This document shows, in pieces, positions 15,330 through 24,287 of a DNA stretch of 64,000 nt. The stretch is from Bacillus cereus G9842 (GTDB lineage Bacteria > Bacillota > Bacilli > Bacillales > Bacillaceae_G): NCBI RefSeq assembly GCF_000021305.1, contig NC_011772.1:2394001-2458000 (forward strand), in the 5' to 3' direction. A program made the translations under genes and the position numbers. How positions within the stretch are numbered: position 1 is the first letter of the stretch; every line of letters starts with the position of its first letter. The notes beneath the pieces are model-generated. The model was not told the DNA's origin. It saw nothing but the letters and a program-made list of their open reading frames with translations, and did no database searches.

Positions 15330-16532
15330 TTAACCTTTGTAGGGGAGTAGTTTTACAGTGAAAGTTGTTTTTTCGTCATCACTATATACTTCAATTGTTC
15401 CTTTATGCAATTCGACTATACTTTTTGCAATTGCTAATCCAAGTCCAGATCCACCAGTGTTTGTAGAGCGCGATTTTTCAACGCGATAAAAACGTTCAAA
15501 AATATGAGGTAAATCCGTACTAGGAATAGGTTGTCCGTAATTTGTTATATCAATTGTAATCATATTATTGCTTTCATAAGCAGTAAGGTCAATATAGCGA
15601 CCTTCGCTTCCATAAGCGATAGCGTTTATAATAAGATTTTCAAACACACGCACTAATTTGTCACCATCAGCTAATACCATGAGCTTTTGAGATGGGAAAG
15701 AAGGTCTACATTCTATATTAGCTTCTTGAACCTGTATTCGGAATTGAACAGTTAATTGTCCAAGTAACTCTACAATATCAATGGGGACAGAATACAAGCT
15801 TAACTCTTTATTTTGAACACGTGTATATTCGAACAAGTCATTCATTAATGCATTAAGACGAGTTACTTTATCATAAATGACTTGAATATAGTATCGCAAT
15901 TCCACTTCATCTCTATAATTATCATGATGAATTAAATTTACGTATCCAACTATAGAAGTAAGGGGAGTACGTAAATCATGTGATACATTTGTAATAAGTT
16001 CACTCTTTGCTTGTTCCGCTTGTCTTTCTTCATCAATTGAGACTTTTAATTGTTCAACAATTTCATTGACCCCGATTGCTAACTCTTCCAAATAATTATG
16101 ATTTACAACAGAAACTTTATGATTGAAGTTTCCATTTGCAATGTAACGAATTTCTTCTATCATTTTTTTTATACAAGTTTCATAGTAAAGTTTTCTCTCG
16201 TGACGATAAAAAATGTAAAGATAGGATGAAAAAATAGAAAATAAAAACAAATAAGAAACAATCATCATCCATAAAGATTCTTTAACCCCTTTATACTTTT
16301 CATAACCAAAAATTCGAATGAATTCTTTACCGAGCTCGGTTAGAGTAAGTGAACTTTCAATTACACTCGTAACGAGGCGATAAATAATTAATTCAGTAAT
16401 AGGAGTGAGTGTGATAGCTAGTAAGAGCCAAAAAATAAGTTTCCATTTAGGGATATCTTTTAATATATCAAATGCTTCATTTCTCAATTTTATAGCCAAC
16501 TCCCCAAACAGTGTGAATAAATTTTTCTCCAT
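15330..16532 (-). CDS. Sensor histidine kinase, VanS-like
   Basis: A 400-residue membrane kinase. Two hydrophobic segments (about 32-52 and 88-110) bracket a short extracytoplasmic loop; then come a HAMP-like linker, the phosphoacceptor helix in NVSHDLRTPLTSIVGY, the N-box in ENLIINAIAYGSEG, and G-boxes DITNYGQPI and TGGSGLGLAIAKSIVELHKG. It overlaps the regulator gene by 56 bases if the ATG at 16532 is used; a later TTG near the end of the overlap is possible. Organisation and sequence resemble VanS-type cell-wall sensors, but the signal is unknown. The inactive carboxypeptidase-like gene follows downstream. Confidence 0.88.
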   Translation of the reverse strand: MEKNLFTLFGELAIKLRNEAFDILKDIPKWKLIFWLLLAITLTPITELIIYRLVTSVIESSLTLTELGKEFIRIFGYEKYKGVKESLWMMIVSYLFLFSIFSSYLYIFYRHERKLYYETCIKKMIEEIRYIANGNFNHKVSVVNHNYLEELAIGVNEIVEQLKVSIDEERQAEQAKSELITNVSHDLRTPLTSIVGYVNLIHHDNYRDEVELRYYIQVIYDKVTRLNALMNDLFEYTRVQNKELSLYSVPIDIVELLGQLTVQFRIQVQEANIECRPSFPSQKLMVLADGDKLVRVFENLIINAIAYGSEGRYIDLTAYESNNMITIDITNYGQPIPSTDLPHIFERFYRVEKSRSTNTGGSGLGLAIAKSIVELHKGTIEVYSDDEKTTFTVKLLPYKG

Positions 16533-17172
16533 TCATTACCGTTTCAAGTTTATCCCGTAAGTTGCTAATATGGACCATTACCGTCTTATTTGAACCATAA
16601 CCATCTTCATTCCAAACGCGTTCGAAAATTTCTTCTGAACTAAATACTCTTCCTGTATTACTCGCAAGTAAATATAAAATATCGAATTCAATAGAGGTTA
16701 GTTTAATATACTCTCCATTTACTTTAACAGTATGATTATGTTTGTGTATTTCAACAGAGCGAATACGAATAATACCATCTTCATTCTTTTGCGAAGTAGC
16801 ATTTTGGAAAGATGATCTTCGTAATAAAGCTTTCACTCTAGCTACTAATTCTAATGGATTGAATGGTTTGATCATATAATCATCGGCACCTGTCATAAGA
16901 CCTAATATTTTATCCATATCTTCTGCTTTTGCACTAAGCATTAGAATTGGTACAGTATTATTTTCACGTACTTCCTGACAAACTTCTAATCCGTTTCGTT
17001 TTGGCATCATAATATCCAAAATCATAAGGTCAACTTCATATGTAGAAACCTTCTGCAATGCTTCATCGCCATCATAAGCTTTATAAATGTTATAGCCTTC
17101 ATTTCGCAAATAAACAGCAAGTAATTCAACAATTTCTTTATCATCATCAATAATTAATATGTTTTTATTCAT
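16477..17172 (-). CDS. Response regulator, OmpR/VanR-like
   Basis: A 231-residue OmpR-family regulator with receiver domain (IIDDDKEIVELL, phosphoacceptor Asp in MILDIMMPKRNG, conserved Lys in MIKPFNPLEL) and a winged-helix output domain (TSIEFDILYLLA, NKTVMVHISNLRDKLE, VWGVGYKI). The ATG at 17172 is chosen over an upstream in-frame ATG because AAGGAAAGGA lies just before it. It forms a pair with the overlapping kinase. Likely target genes are its own operon and the downstream carboxypeptidase-like gene, by analogy with Van systems; no operator was identified. Confidence 0.9.
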   Translation of the reverse strand: MNKNILIIDDDKEIVELLAVYLRNEGYNIYKAYDGDEALQKVSTYEVDLMILDIMMPKRNGLEVCQEVRENNTVPILMLSAKAEDMDKILGLMTGADDYMIKPFNPLELVARVKALLRRSSFQNATSQKNEDGIIRIRSVEIHKHNHTVKVNGEYIKLTSIEFDILYLLASNTGRVFSSEEIFERVWNEDGYGSNKTVMVHISNLRDKLETVMNGEKFIHTVWGVGYKIEK

Positions 17173-17364
17173 TTTGTAGTTCCTTTCCTTACAAATCATC
17201 AACATTACTATAATATCAAACATTTATGTACTTGTAGCAATGATTCTGTATAAAATTTCATGTAACGTATTAAAAAGGAGTAAAAAGATTAATAACGAAT
17301 ATAAAATAACAAAGATATTTAAATTCTGCATTATACTGAAAGTTAGTTATAAGGGGGATTTTCT

Positions 17365-17973
17365 ATGTTATATAATGATATATATTCATTTGCTCCAACT
17401 GGAAAAATAGACAATGATATTAAAGATTTTCTACTAAAATATAATAAAGAGTTTACATATAAACATTCAATTCGTGTGGCAAATGAGGCAAAAAAGATTG
17501 CAGAAAAGTTTCACGTAGATAAAGAAAAAGCAGCAATTGCAGGATATTTACATGATATTAGTGGCATTTTTCCGAATGAGGAGCGGATTGCAGTTGCTGA
17601 AGAATTTGGGGTAGAAATAGAGGGAGCAGAAAGAAAGTTTCCTATGATTATTCATCAAAAACTATCGAGAGTAATCGCAAAAGAAATATTTAAAGTAGAA
17701 GATGAAGACGTATTAGATGCAATTTGTTGTCATACTACACTGCGTAAACACCCAACAAAGATGGATTTAGTTTTATTTGTTGCAGATAAAATAGAATGGG
17801 ATCAAAAGGGGACACCACCATATTTAATAGAAATAAAAAAAGGATTGGAAAAATCTTTGGAAAAAGCTGCTTTTGTATATATTTCATATTTGTGGGAAAG
17901 GAAAGATACATTGAAAGTTATACATCCGTGGCTAGAAGAAGCATATTGGTATTTAAAAAGAATTGTACAGTAG
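17365..17973 (+). CDS. HD-domain hydrolase, YqeK-like (symmetrical Ap4A hydrolase family)
   Basis: A 202-residue HD-superfamily phosphohydrolase. The metal ligands are visible in KHSIRVANEAKKIA, GYLHDISG (the HD pair), IIHQKLSRVIAKE, ICCHTTLRK and FVADKIEWD. This order matches YqeK, which cleaves diadenosine tetraphosphate into two ADP. The genuine yqeK normally sits beside nadD and rsfS. This copy does not, so it may be a paralog with a different nucleotide substrate. AAGGGGGA is placed correctly before the ATG. Confidence 0.82.
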   Translation: MLYNDIYSFAPTGKIDNDIKDFLLKYNKEFTYKHSIRVANEAKKIAEKFHVDKEKAAIAGYLHDISGIFPNEERIAVAEEFGVEIEGAERKFPMIIHQKLSRVIAKEIFKVEDEDVLDAICCHTTLRKHPTKMDLVLFVADKIEWDQKGTPPYLIEIKKGLEKSLEKAAFVYISYLWERKDTLKVIHPWLEEAYWYLKRIVQ

Positions 17974-17986
17974 AAGGGACAAGGAA

Positions 17987-18805
17987 ATGCAATTAAAAGA
18001 ATATATGAATCAAACATTTCCAGGAGTTACATTAGTACCGTACTTATATTCTCAGTGGGGAAATCATTTGTATTTTGATTTTGGAAAAGATAAATATCAA
18101 ATTGTAGAAGGAACCGACGATTTAAATATGGAATACTTTTCTCAGCTATATACATATAATAAATTCTTATTTGAAGACATATTTTCAAAAGAAGATGTAG
18201 TGTTTGTAGTGACAAATGTTTATAGATTTAAAAAGGAAAACACAAAAACTCCACAGAAAATAAATGTATACAATAAATATATTAAGAAAAGAGATTTAAG
18301 ATTTCATATAAGACAAGAAACGTTACCGTTTCTATTTGAAGATGAAGAGGCAGATTTATCCCGCTATTTGCCGGGCAGTAAGACCCCCACCTCAAAATTC
18401 AGCGAAAGCAAAGAAGGTAGGTGGGGGGCGGGCTGCCCCTAAAAGCCCGATTGGTGAGGGCTGATAATCAGTGGGGGATGAACTGATTAAAGTTTCACAT
18501 TATATTGTACATATCAATTTTCTTTAAAATGTCTTGCGGAAGATATTAAATATGAATCGCTTATACAAGCTGCTAATCATGAGGATTTCTCTGTTTTGTA
18601 TCCTCGATTTGGACGGAAAAAAGAAATTTCTTATCCAGATGTATTTCTCATAAATGCAACGAAAGATATTGTCATGTTTATGTATGATGATAGAGGATGT
18701 GAAGTAATTGCGAAGAATAAAGAAATAATACGAGATTTATATAAGAAATATAAAGAATGGATTCCAGATTATGAACGAGAAAGTATAGATAACTTATTTA
18801 AATGA
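17987..18805 (+). pseudogene. DUF3885-type gene split by a bcr1 insertion
   Basis: The 5' part (from ATG 17987, just after the YqeK-like stop) encodes about 123 residues of a soluble protein, including PYLYSQWGNHLYFDFG and DRLRFHI-like segments. It then enters the bcr1 repeat at 18355 and stops at 18442. The 3' part runs from 18504 in the continuing frame and ends with MYDDRGCEVIAKNKE and YKKYKEWIPDYERESIDNLF, a typical DUF3885 C-terminus. Deleting 18360-18503 joins the two in frame (D-L-Y-C-T-Y-Q-F). The intact product would be about 224 residues. Its function is unknown. A TTG or ATG start downstream could give a C-terminal fragment, but no ribosome-binding site is evident. Confidence 0.85.
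18355..18503 (+). repeat. bcr1 repeat inside the DUF3885 gene
   Basis: A near full-length bcr1 copy of 149 bp, with TTTAT at its left end and the variant ATTAT at its right. It carries the conserved blocks CCGGGCAGTAAGACCCCCACC, ATTCAGCGAAAGCAAAGAAG, AAAGCCCGATTGG and GATTAAAGTTTCAC. It lacks the second GGATGAACAAAACCC block. bcr1 is a B. cereus-group repeat reported to have mobile-element features. Confidence 0.92.
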
Positions 18806-18828
18806 CAATAGGGGAAGTGAAGCGTGTA

Positions 18829-19539
18829 ATGAAACGTATTGCAATTGTATCTGCATGGGAACCAGAACTGACGTATTTGCATCAACATTATCCGAGTGAA
18901 CGTGTTGAAAAAAGAGCAGCTTGGGAATTTCATTTTCATACTATCAATGAGCTGGAAATTATATCAGTTGTAACTGGTGTCGGTAAAGTAAGCTGCGCTA
19001 GTTGTGTACAATTGTTAATTAGTGAGTTTCAGCCAGATGAGTTGTTTATGACAGGAATATGCGGAAGTTTATCAAACAAAGTGAAAAACGGTCATATTGT
19101 AGTAGCACTAAACGCAATACAACACGATGTTACTGCTGCTGGCTCAGGAGAAGATGTTTTTAATTTATATAACGGTAGAACAGCACCTATTGAAACAACA
19201 AAATCACTTGTAAGAAGAATAAAAAAAATACGATTGTATGATCCGATACATTTCGGTACATTTTTATCTGGAGATCAACGTATTCGTAGTTCAGAAATGA
19301 GATATTTACTTCATACTGTATACGGAGCATTGGCAGTTGATCAAGAAGTAGCAGCTTTCGCCTATGTGTGTCAAATAAATAAAAAACCATTTTTATGTTT
19401 AAAAGCTGCTTCAGATCAAGCAAATGATAAAACGAAAGAAGAACAAAAAATCTTTAAAATGCTAGCATGCGAAAGAGCATGTGAGCATTTAATTGCTTTT
19501 TTACGTGTTTATGAGATTAATGTAGTAAATAATAGATAG
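18829..19539 (+). CDS. mtnN: 5'-methylthioadenosine/S-adenosylhomocysteine nucleosidase-like protein
   Basis: A 236-residue purine-nucleoside-phosphorylase-fold protein of the Mtn/Pfs type, which hydrolyses the glycosidic bond of methylthioadenosine and S-adenosylhomocysteine. Family marks are KRIAIVSAWEPEL (the second Glu matches the catalytic Glu12 of E. coli Mtn), VVTGVGKVSCASCVQLLI, ITGICGS-like FMTGICGSLS, and the catalytic-Asp segment KAASDQAND. The ATG at 18829 gives the usual family N-terminus; an upstream ATG at 18802 overlaps the DUF3885 stop (ATGA) and would add nine residues. It is more diverged than a housekeeping Mtn, so it may be a paralog with another nucleoside substrate. Confidence 0.8.
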   Translation: MKRIAIVSAWEPELTYLHQHYPSERVEKRAAWEFHFHTINELEIISVVTGVGKVSCASCVQLLISEFQPDELFMTGICGSLSNKVKNGHIVVALNAIQHDVTAAGSGEDVFNLYNGRTAPIETTKSLVRRIKKIRLYDPIHFGTFLSGDQRIRSSEMRYLLHTVYGALAVDQEVAAFAYVCQINKKPFLCLKAASDQANDKTKEEQKIFKMLACERACEHLIAFLRVYEINVVNNR

Positions 19540-19682
19540 TTTGTTATAAAACAAATTAATAGTAAGTTATATGTAGGGAAATGTCCGTTCATTTCAAATT
19601 AAGAGCTGAAATTTATAATAGATGGAATATATTATATGGGTACATGTTGAGATTAATACAAGCAATTGGAGGGCAATTTTAT

Positions 19683-20531
19683 ATGATTCAATATAAAAGG
19701 TGTAGTGAAGTAAATATTGATTTAGTATATGAAGCTTTTAAAGATGGATTTTCCGATTATATTATTAAGATGGAAGTTTCAAAAGAGGGTTTTATACAAC
19801 GTTTTTTTGGACCAGAAGGTAATTTGCTAGAACATTCTTTTCTTGCTTTAGACGGTGACAAATCAGTTGGCGTAATATTAGGTGGTATAAAGGATTATGA
19901 AAGTATAAAGACTATGCGCTGTGGAACATTAGCGGTTCATCCTAATTACCGCGGTATTGGTGTGAGTCAAAAATTATTTGAACTGCATAAAGAAGAGGCG
20001 ATTCAACATGGATGTAAGCAACTTTTTCTCGAAGTCATTGTAGGAAACGACCGAGCGATTCATTTTTATAATAAGTTGGGCTATGAAAAAGTGTACGATC
20101 TTTCTTATTATAATTTAAATGATTTGACTAAAATAATGAATAAAGATTGTAAGGATATTGAAGTAAAACAATTAGAATTTCCAACTTTTAAAGATGAAAT
20201 TCAGAAATGGTTAAACTTCCATATAAATTGGCAAAATGATGTTGATTATATCGAAAAAACAAATAATGTATTTTATGGTGCATATGTCGATAATGACTTA
20301 AAAGGCTCTCTATGTGTAAATGAACAAGGTAAAATTAGTTTTATTTTCGTAGACAAAGTTTATAGAAATATTGGTGTTGGGATGAAATTATTAGAAGTAG
20401 CAAGAGAAGAATTAATTTTATCAAGTTTATCAATTGGGTTTCCTAACAATAATTTACTGGAGGGTTTTTTAAAGAAATGTGGATTTGAAAAGAATTCTTT
20501 AGCGCAATATGAAATGTATTTATTACTCTAA
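19683..20531 (+). CDS. Tandem GNAT acetyltransferase
   Basis: A 282-residue protein with two GNAT folds. The N-terminal one is complete: LAVHPNYRGIGVSQKLFELH is the acetyl-CoA loop and AIHFYNKLGYEKVYD the late helix-strand. The C-terminal one is shorter, with ISFIFVDKVYRNIGVGMKLLEVAREE and LLEGFLKKCGFEKNS. The ATG at 19683 follows TTGGAGGG; the open frame extends 34 codons further upstream without a site. Substrate unknown. It stands alone between intergenic gaps. Confidence 0.82.
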   Translation: MIQYKRCSEVNIDLVYEAFKDGFSDYIIKMEVSKEGFIQRFFGPEGNLLEHSFLALDGDKSVGVILGGIKDYESIKTMRCGTLAVHPNYRGIGVSQKLFELHKEEAIQHGCKQLFLEVIVGNDRAIHFYNKLGYEKVYDLSYYNLNDLTKIMNKDCKDIEVKQLEFPTFKDEIQKWLNFHINWQNDVDYIEKTNNVFYGAYVDNDLKGSLCVNEQGKISFIFVDKVYRNIGVGMKLLEVAREELILSSLSIGFPNNNLLEGFLKKCGFEKNSLAQYEMYLLL

Positions 20532-20565
20532 AAGCGGAAGGGATTTATTCTTTTCGCTTTTTATT
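20529..20565 (+). terminator. Rho-independent terminator after the tandem GNAT gene
   Basis: An imperfect stem AAAAGCGGAA / TTCGCTTTT beginning at the stop codon, followed by TTTATTTTTT. Confidence 0.6.
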
Positions 20566-20723
20566 TTTTCTGTTAAGTTGGTAAATGCTTCGCAACTATA
20601 ATTTGTAATGAGAGGAATTTGTTTATCCTTAAGTTATCTTTTTAATTGTCAATTTCATGCTAATAATTTTCTTTGTATAATATTCTAATTTTATGTAGAA
20701 TAGATACGATGGGAGGGGATGAA

Positions 20724-21098
20724 ATGAATAATGGATTAAAGTTTAAGATTTTTGAATTGCATTGTCTTGTTCAAAAGACTTATTCTGATATTAAAATAGC
20801 GTGTGATATTGCTATTTATCAAGAAAACACTTCTAAATATTTAATTTCATTAGGATTTTTAAATAAATCATATATGACTTATATAGAAGCAAAAAGATTC
20901 TATCGCGAAAATGAAGAGCTTGTAAGTGTAGAATTTGATAATTTCTTTGATATGTATGATAAATTAGAAAACGAATTAAAACAAGTTATTTCAACTGAAG
21001 ATAAAAATCCTTCATTGCTACATAGCAGACTTGATCAGTTTCAACAGAAAGTTGAAAATATAAATGACCTAATAAAAGTATTGCAAAATGCTCGTTAA
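20724..21098 (+). CDS. Hypothetical helical protein
   Basis: A 124-residue predicted all-helical soluble protein, rich in Asn, Lys and Glu, with no motif I recognise. The C-terminal third (MYDKLENELKQVI, DQFQQKVENINDLIKVL) has heptad-like spacing that could form a coiled coil. The ATG at 20724 is chosen because GGGAGGGG lies just before it. A terminator follows at 21164. Confidence 0.65.
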   Translation: MNNGLKFKIFELHCLVQKTYSDIKIACDIAIYQENTSKYLISLGFLNKSYMTYIEAKRFYRENEELVSVEFDNFFDMYDKLENELKQVISTEDKNPSLLHSRLDQFQQKVENINDLIKVLQNAR

Positions 21099-21163
21099 TG
21101 AATGCTTTTTTCTTTTTTGTATAGAAATTATGTATTAAAAACATTTTAGGGATATTACATATT

Positions 21164-21203
21164 AAAGAGGTGGCTTTTGTTGATTACAAAAGTCATCTTT
21201 TTA
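21164..21203 (+). terminator. Rho-independent terminator
   Basis: A 17-bp stem with three G-U pairs (21164-21180 and 21185-21201) ending in TTTTT. It separates the helical hypothetical gene from the metalloprotease promoter. Confidence 0.75.
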
Positions 21204-21216
21204 TGTTAGGAATAGA

Positions 21217-21245
21217 TTGTATACATTTTAGCAGTTTCATATAAA
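21217..21245 (+). promoter_or_regulatory. Sigma-A-type promoter of the metalloprotease gene
   Basis: TTGTAT (21217-21222), 17 bases, then TATAAA (21240-21245), about 28 bases before the ATG. Confidence 0.5.
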
Positions 21246-21273
21246 TAATAGGAATTTATACGAGGGGAATATC

Positions 21274-23955
21274 ATGGGAAATAAAAAAGAAATAGCTATA
21301 GTTGCATTAACAACAGGATTCGTTTTAACAAGTGTAACGCCATATGGATTAGGTCATGCAGAGGAAACTGGTCAAATGCAAGTAGAAATTCAAGAGGATT
21401 CGTTCCGTACAGGTGATCTTACACAACCATCAAAAAAGGCGCCAGAGAATGTAGTGAAAGATGCACTTAAGGAAAATACGGAGCATGCTTTGTCTCCAAA
21501 ACAAGTTAGTGCAGAAACAGGAGTAGATTACAAGGTTCTTCAAAAACGTGGTTCTTATGATGGAACTACACTTGTGCGCATGCAACAAATATATGAAGGA
21601 AAAGAAGTATATGGTCACCAGTTGACTGCTCACGTAGATAAAAAAGGTATTATTAAAAGTATTTCAGGAGATAGCGCACAAAATTTAACACAAGAAGATT
21701 TAAAGAAACCTATTAATTTATCAAAAGAAGAAGCAAAACAATATATTTATAAAAAGTACGGAAACGATACTAAATTTATTTCTGAGCCAGAAGTTAAGGC
21801 AGTTATTTTTGTTGATGAAAATCATGGACAGGCTAGCAATGCATATCAAGTTACATTTGCTGCTACAACACCAAATTATGTATCTGGAACTTATTTAGTG
21901 AATGCTCATAATGGTGAAATGTTAAAAGATATGGTACAAGAATCAAGTTTGAAAATAAGTGAAGAGTATGTTCAATCCGTTAAGGAAAATAAAACTAGCA
22001 ATTTTACATCATTAACTGGAACAGGAAAAGATGATTTAGGCGTAACTCGTACATTTGGTATTTCTAAACAGACCAGTGGGAATTATGCGCTTGCTGATTA
22101 CACAAGAGGACAAGGAATTGAGACATATGATGTAAATTATAGAGATATTACAAATGAAGAAAGTTATTATCCTGGTATACTAGCAACTAGCGTTTCAACA
22201 ACATTTAATGATCCAAAGGCGGTAAGCGCTCATTTCTTAGCAACAAAGGTATACGATTTTTATAAAGAAAAATATAAGCGTAATAGTTTTGATAATAAAG
22301 GAAATAAAGTAGTTTCAGTTGTACATGCATGGGATTCTGGAGGAACAAATGATCCTGAAAATTGGGAAAATGCATTTAGTACTAATATTAATAACATTAG
22401 TATGCTTTTATATGGAGATCCTATGGTAAAAGCGTTCGATATAGCCGGTCATGAATTTACACATGCAGTTACATCAAGTGAATCTAACCTTGAATTTTCA
22501 GGAGAATCTGGGGCAATTAATGAGGCATTATCGGATATTATGGGAACGGCTATAGAGAAATACATAAATAATGGGGAATTTAACTGGACAATAGGAGAAC
22601 AAACTGGATCGATTTTTCGTAATATGAAAAATCCAACTGCAATTAATTTTTCAGATGGACTACCGTATCCTGATGATTATAGTAAATATAATGATTTAAA
22701 TGGAGAGGATTATGGAGGCGTTCATTTTAACTCAAGTATTATTAATAAAGTTGCGTATTTAATTGCACAAGGTGGTACTCATAACGGTGTAAATGTAAAT
22801 GGCATTGGTGAAGATAAAATGTTTGATATTTTCTATTATGCAAATACTGATGAATTAAACATGACTTCTAATTTTTCTGAATTGAAATTGGCATGCCTTA
22901 AAGTGGCAACTAATAAATATGGAACGAACTCAATTGAAGTTCAAGCAGTCCAAAATGCTTTTGATGCTGCAAAAATTATAGAAAAAGTGAAAGAAAACGA
23001 AAAAACAGCAGAAAACCAAGCTCCAGAGTTAACTGTACCGTTTACGATTACACTACGTGTAGGAGATACGTTTGATCCAATGAGAAATGTAAAAGCTGTT
23101 GATAAAGAAGATGGTGATTTAAAAAATAAAGTAAAGCATAAAGGCGATGTAAATACTTCAAAACCAGGTACATACATTGTGGAATACTTGGTTGTTGATT
23201 CTAAAGGCGGGAATGCAACGGCTATACAGACTGTAATTGTAGAGGGAAATGGAGAAATATCAGATTTAGAACCTAAATTAACAGTGCCTGTTGGAGCGAT
23301 ACTTCATGTAGGAGATTCATCTGTTCCAATGGCAGAAGTATTAGCTATCGATAAAGAAGACGGTGATCTCACTTCTAAAATTAAAGTCGATGGTGAAGTA
23401 GATACATCAAAAGCCGGTACTTACGTATTAACGTACACGGTTACAGATTCTAAAGGTCATGAAGTAACGGCGAAGCAAACTGTAACGGTCAAAGTTAGAG
23501 AAGAAATTAAAAATGAAAAACCAATACTAAAAGTACCTGCTACAACTTCGATTACTGAGGGTGATCAATTTGATCCGTTGATAGGAGTATCGGCTACTGA
23601 CAAAGAAGACGGTGATCTTACTTCTAAAGTAGCGTATAAAGGAACTATAGATACAACTAAAGCTGGTATTTATGAAATAATATATAGTGTAAGAGATTCC
23701 GTGGGTAATGAGGTAAATACAATACAAAAAGTATTAGTGAAAGATAAAGAAACTAGCAAACCTAATGGTCTTGCTAATAAGACAAATAGCAATAGTATCT
23801 CAAATAACAGTAATACAGATAAAAAAGAATATACATATAAGGAGCTGCCAAAGACGGGTGTAAGTACAACTAACAGTGCAGCAATCGGCATATTGATGAT
23901 TATTACAGGTACAGTACTCACTTTGATTCGCAAATTTAGAAAGATACAAAAATAA
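21274..23955 (+). CDS. Cell-wall-anchored thermolysin-family (M4) metalloprotease
   Basis: An 893-residue surface protease. Parts in order: signal peptide (about 1-29), FTP/PepSY-type propeptide (to about 235), M4 catalytic domain with the zinc motif H393-EFT-H397, third zinc ligand E417 in GAINEALSD and catalytic H484 in GVHFNSS. Three Ig-like repeats of about 80 residues follow (roughly 581-658, 666-742, 750-825), each with a conserved DKEDGDL segment as in DUF5011. The end is a Ser/Asn-rich stalk, LPKTG, hydrophobic segment and RKFRKIQK tail. The LPKTG signal means sortase A should attach it to peptidoglycan, unlike ordinary secreted bacillolysins. The catalytic domain looks active. It is monocistronic, and the nearby AraC regulator and pilus operon make a surface-protein cluster. 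Confidence 0.93.
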   Translation: MGNKKEIAIVALTTGFVLTSVTPYGLGHAEETGQMQVEIQEDSFRTGDLTQPSKKAPENVVKDALKENTEHALSPKQVSAETGVDYKVLQKRGSYDGTTLVRMQQIYEGKEVYGHQLTAHVDKKGIIKSISGDSAQNLTQEDLKKPINLSKEEAKQYIYKKYGNDTKFISEPEVKAVIFVDENHGQASNAYQVTFAATTPNYVSGTYLVNAHNGEMLKDMVQESSLKISEEYVQSVKENKTSNFTSLTGTGKDDLGVTRTFGISKQTSGNYALADYTRGQGIETYDVNYRDITNEESYYPGILATSVSTTFNDPKAVSAHFLATKVYDFYKEKYKRNSFDNKGNKVVSVVHAWDSGGTNDPENWENAFSTNINNISMLLYGDPMVKAFDIAGHEFTHAVTSSESNLEFSGESGAINEALSDIMGTAIEKYINNGEFNWTIGEQTGSIFRNMKNPTAINFSDGLPYPDDYSKYNDLNGEDYGGVHFNSSIINKVAYLIAQGGTHNGVNVNGIGEDKMFDIFYYANTDELNMTSNFSELKLACLKVATNKYGTNSIEVQAVQNAFDAAKIIEKVKENEKTAENQAPELTVPFTITLRVGDTFDPMRNVKAVDKEDGDLKNKVKHKGDVNTSKPGTYIVEYLVVDSKGGNATAIQTVIVEGNGEISDLEPKLTVPVGAILHVGDSSVPMAEVLAIDKEDGDLTSKIKVDGEVDTSKAGTYVLTYTVTDSKGHEVTAKQTVTVKVREEIKNEKPILKVPATTSITEGDQFDPLIGVSATDKEDGDLTSKVAYKGTIDTTKAGIYEIIYSVRDSVGNEVNTIQKVLVKDKETSKPNGLANKTNSNSISNNSNTDKKEYTYKELPKTGVSTTNSAAIGILMIITGTVLTLIRKFRKIQK

Positions 23956-24136
23956 TAGTAGGGATTATTCGTTTGAAGAAAAGAGTTCAGTATTCAAAAG
24001 AAATAAAGTAGAAAGTAAATAAAACGAAATATGGATTTTTTACTTATTAAGATTTTAATAGTTAAGCGGTACATTTGGCCTTTATAAAAATTTGCAGTTG
24101 GATACTATTCTGTCTACAGAACTATATTACATATAA

Positions 24137-24185
24137 AACACGTTACTATTCTTTTATTTTAATGAGAATAGTAACGTGTTTTTTG
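24137..24185 (+). terminator. Strong terminator after the metalloprotease gene
   Basis: A perfect 16-bp stem (24137-24152 and 24165-24180) with TTTTTT after it. The remainder of the 330-base gap to 24288 shows no gene. Confidence 0.85.
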
Positions 24186-24287
24186 ATTTGAAAATAGCAT
24201 AAATCCTATAGCTCATGAATATAGGAGTACTTCTAATTTGCCATTGATAAGTTACTGAAAACACTTTGCTTTAATGGAAGTGTCACT

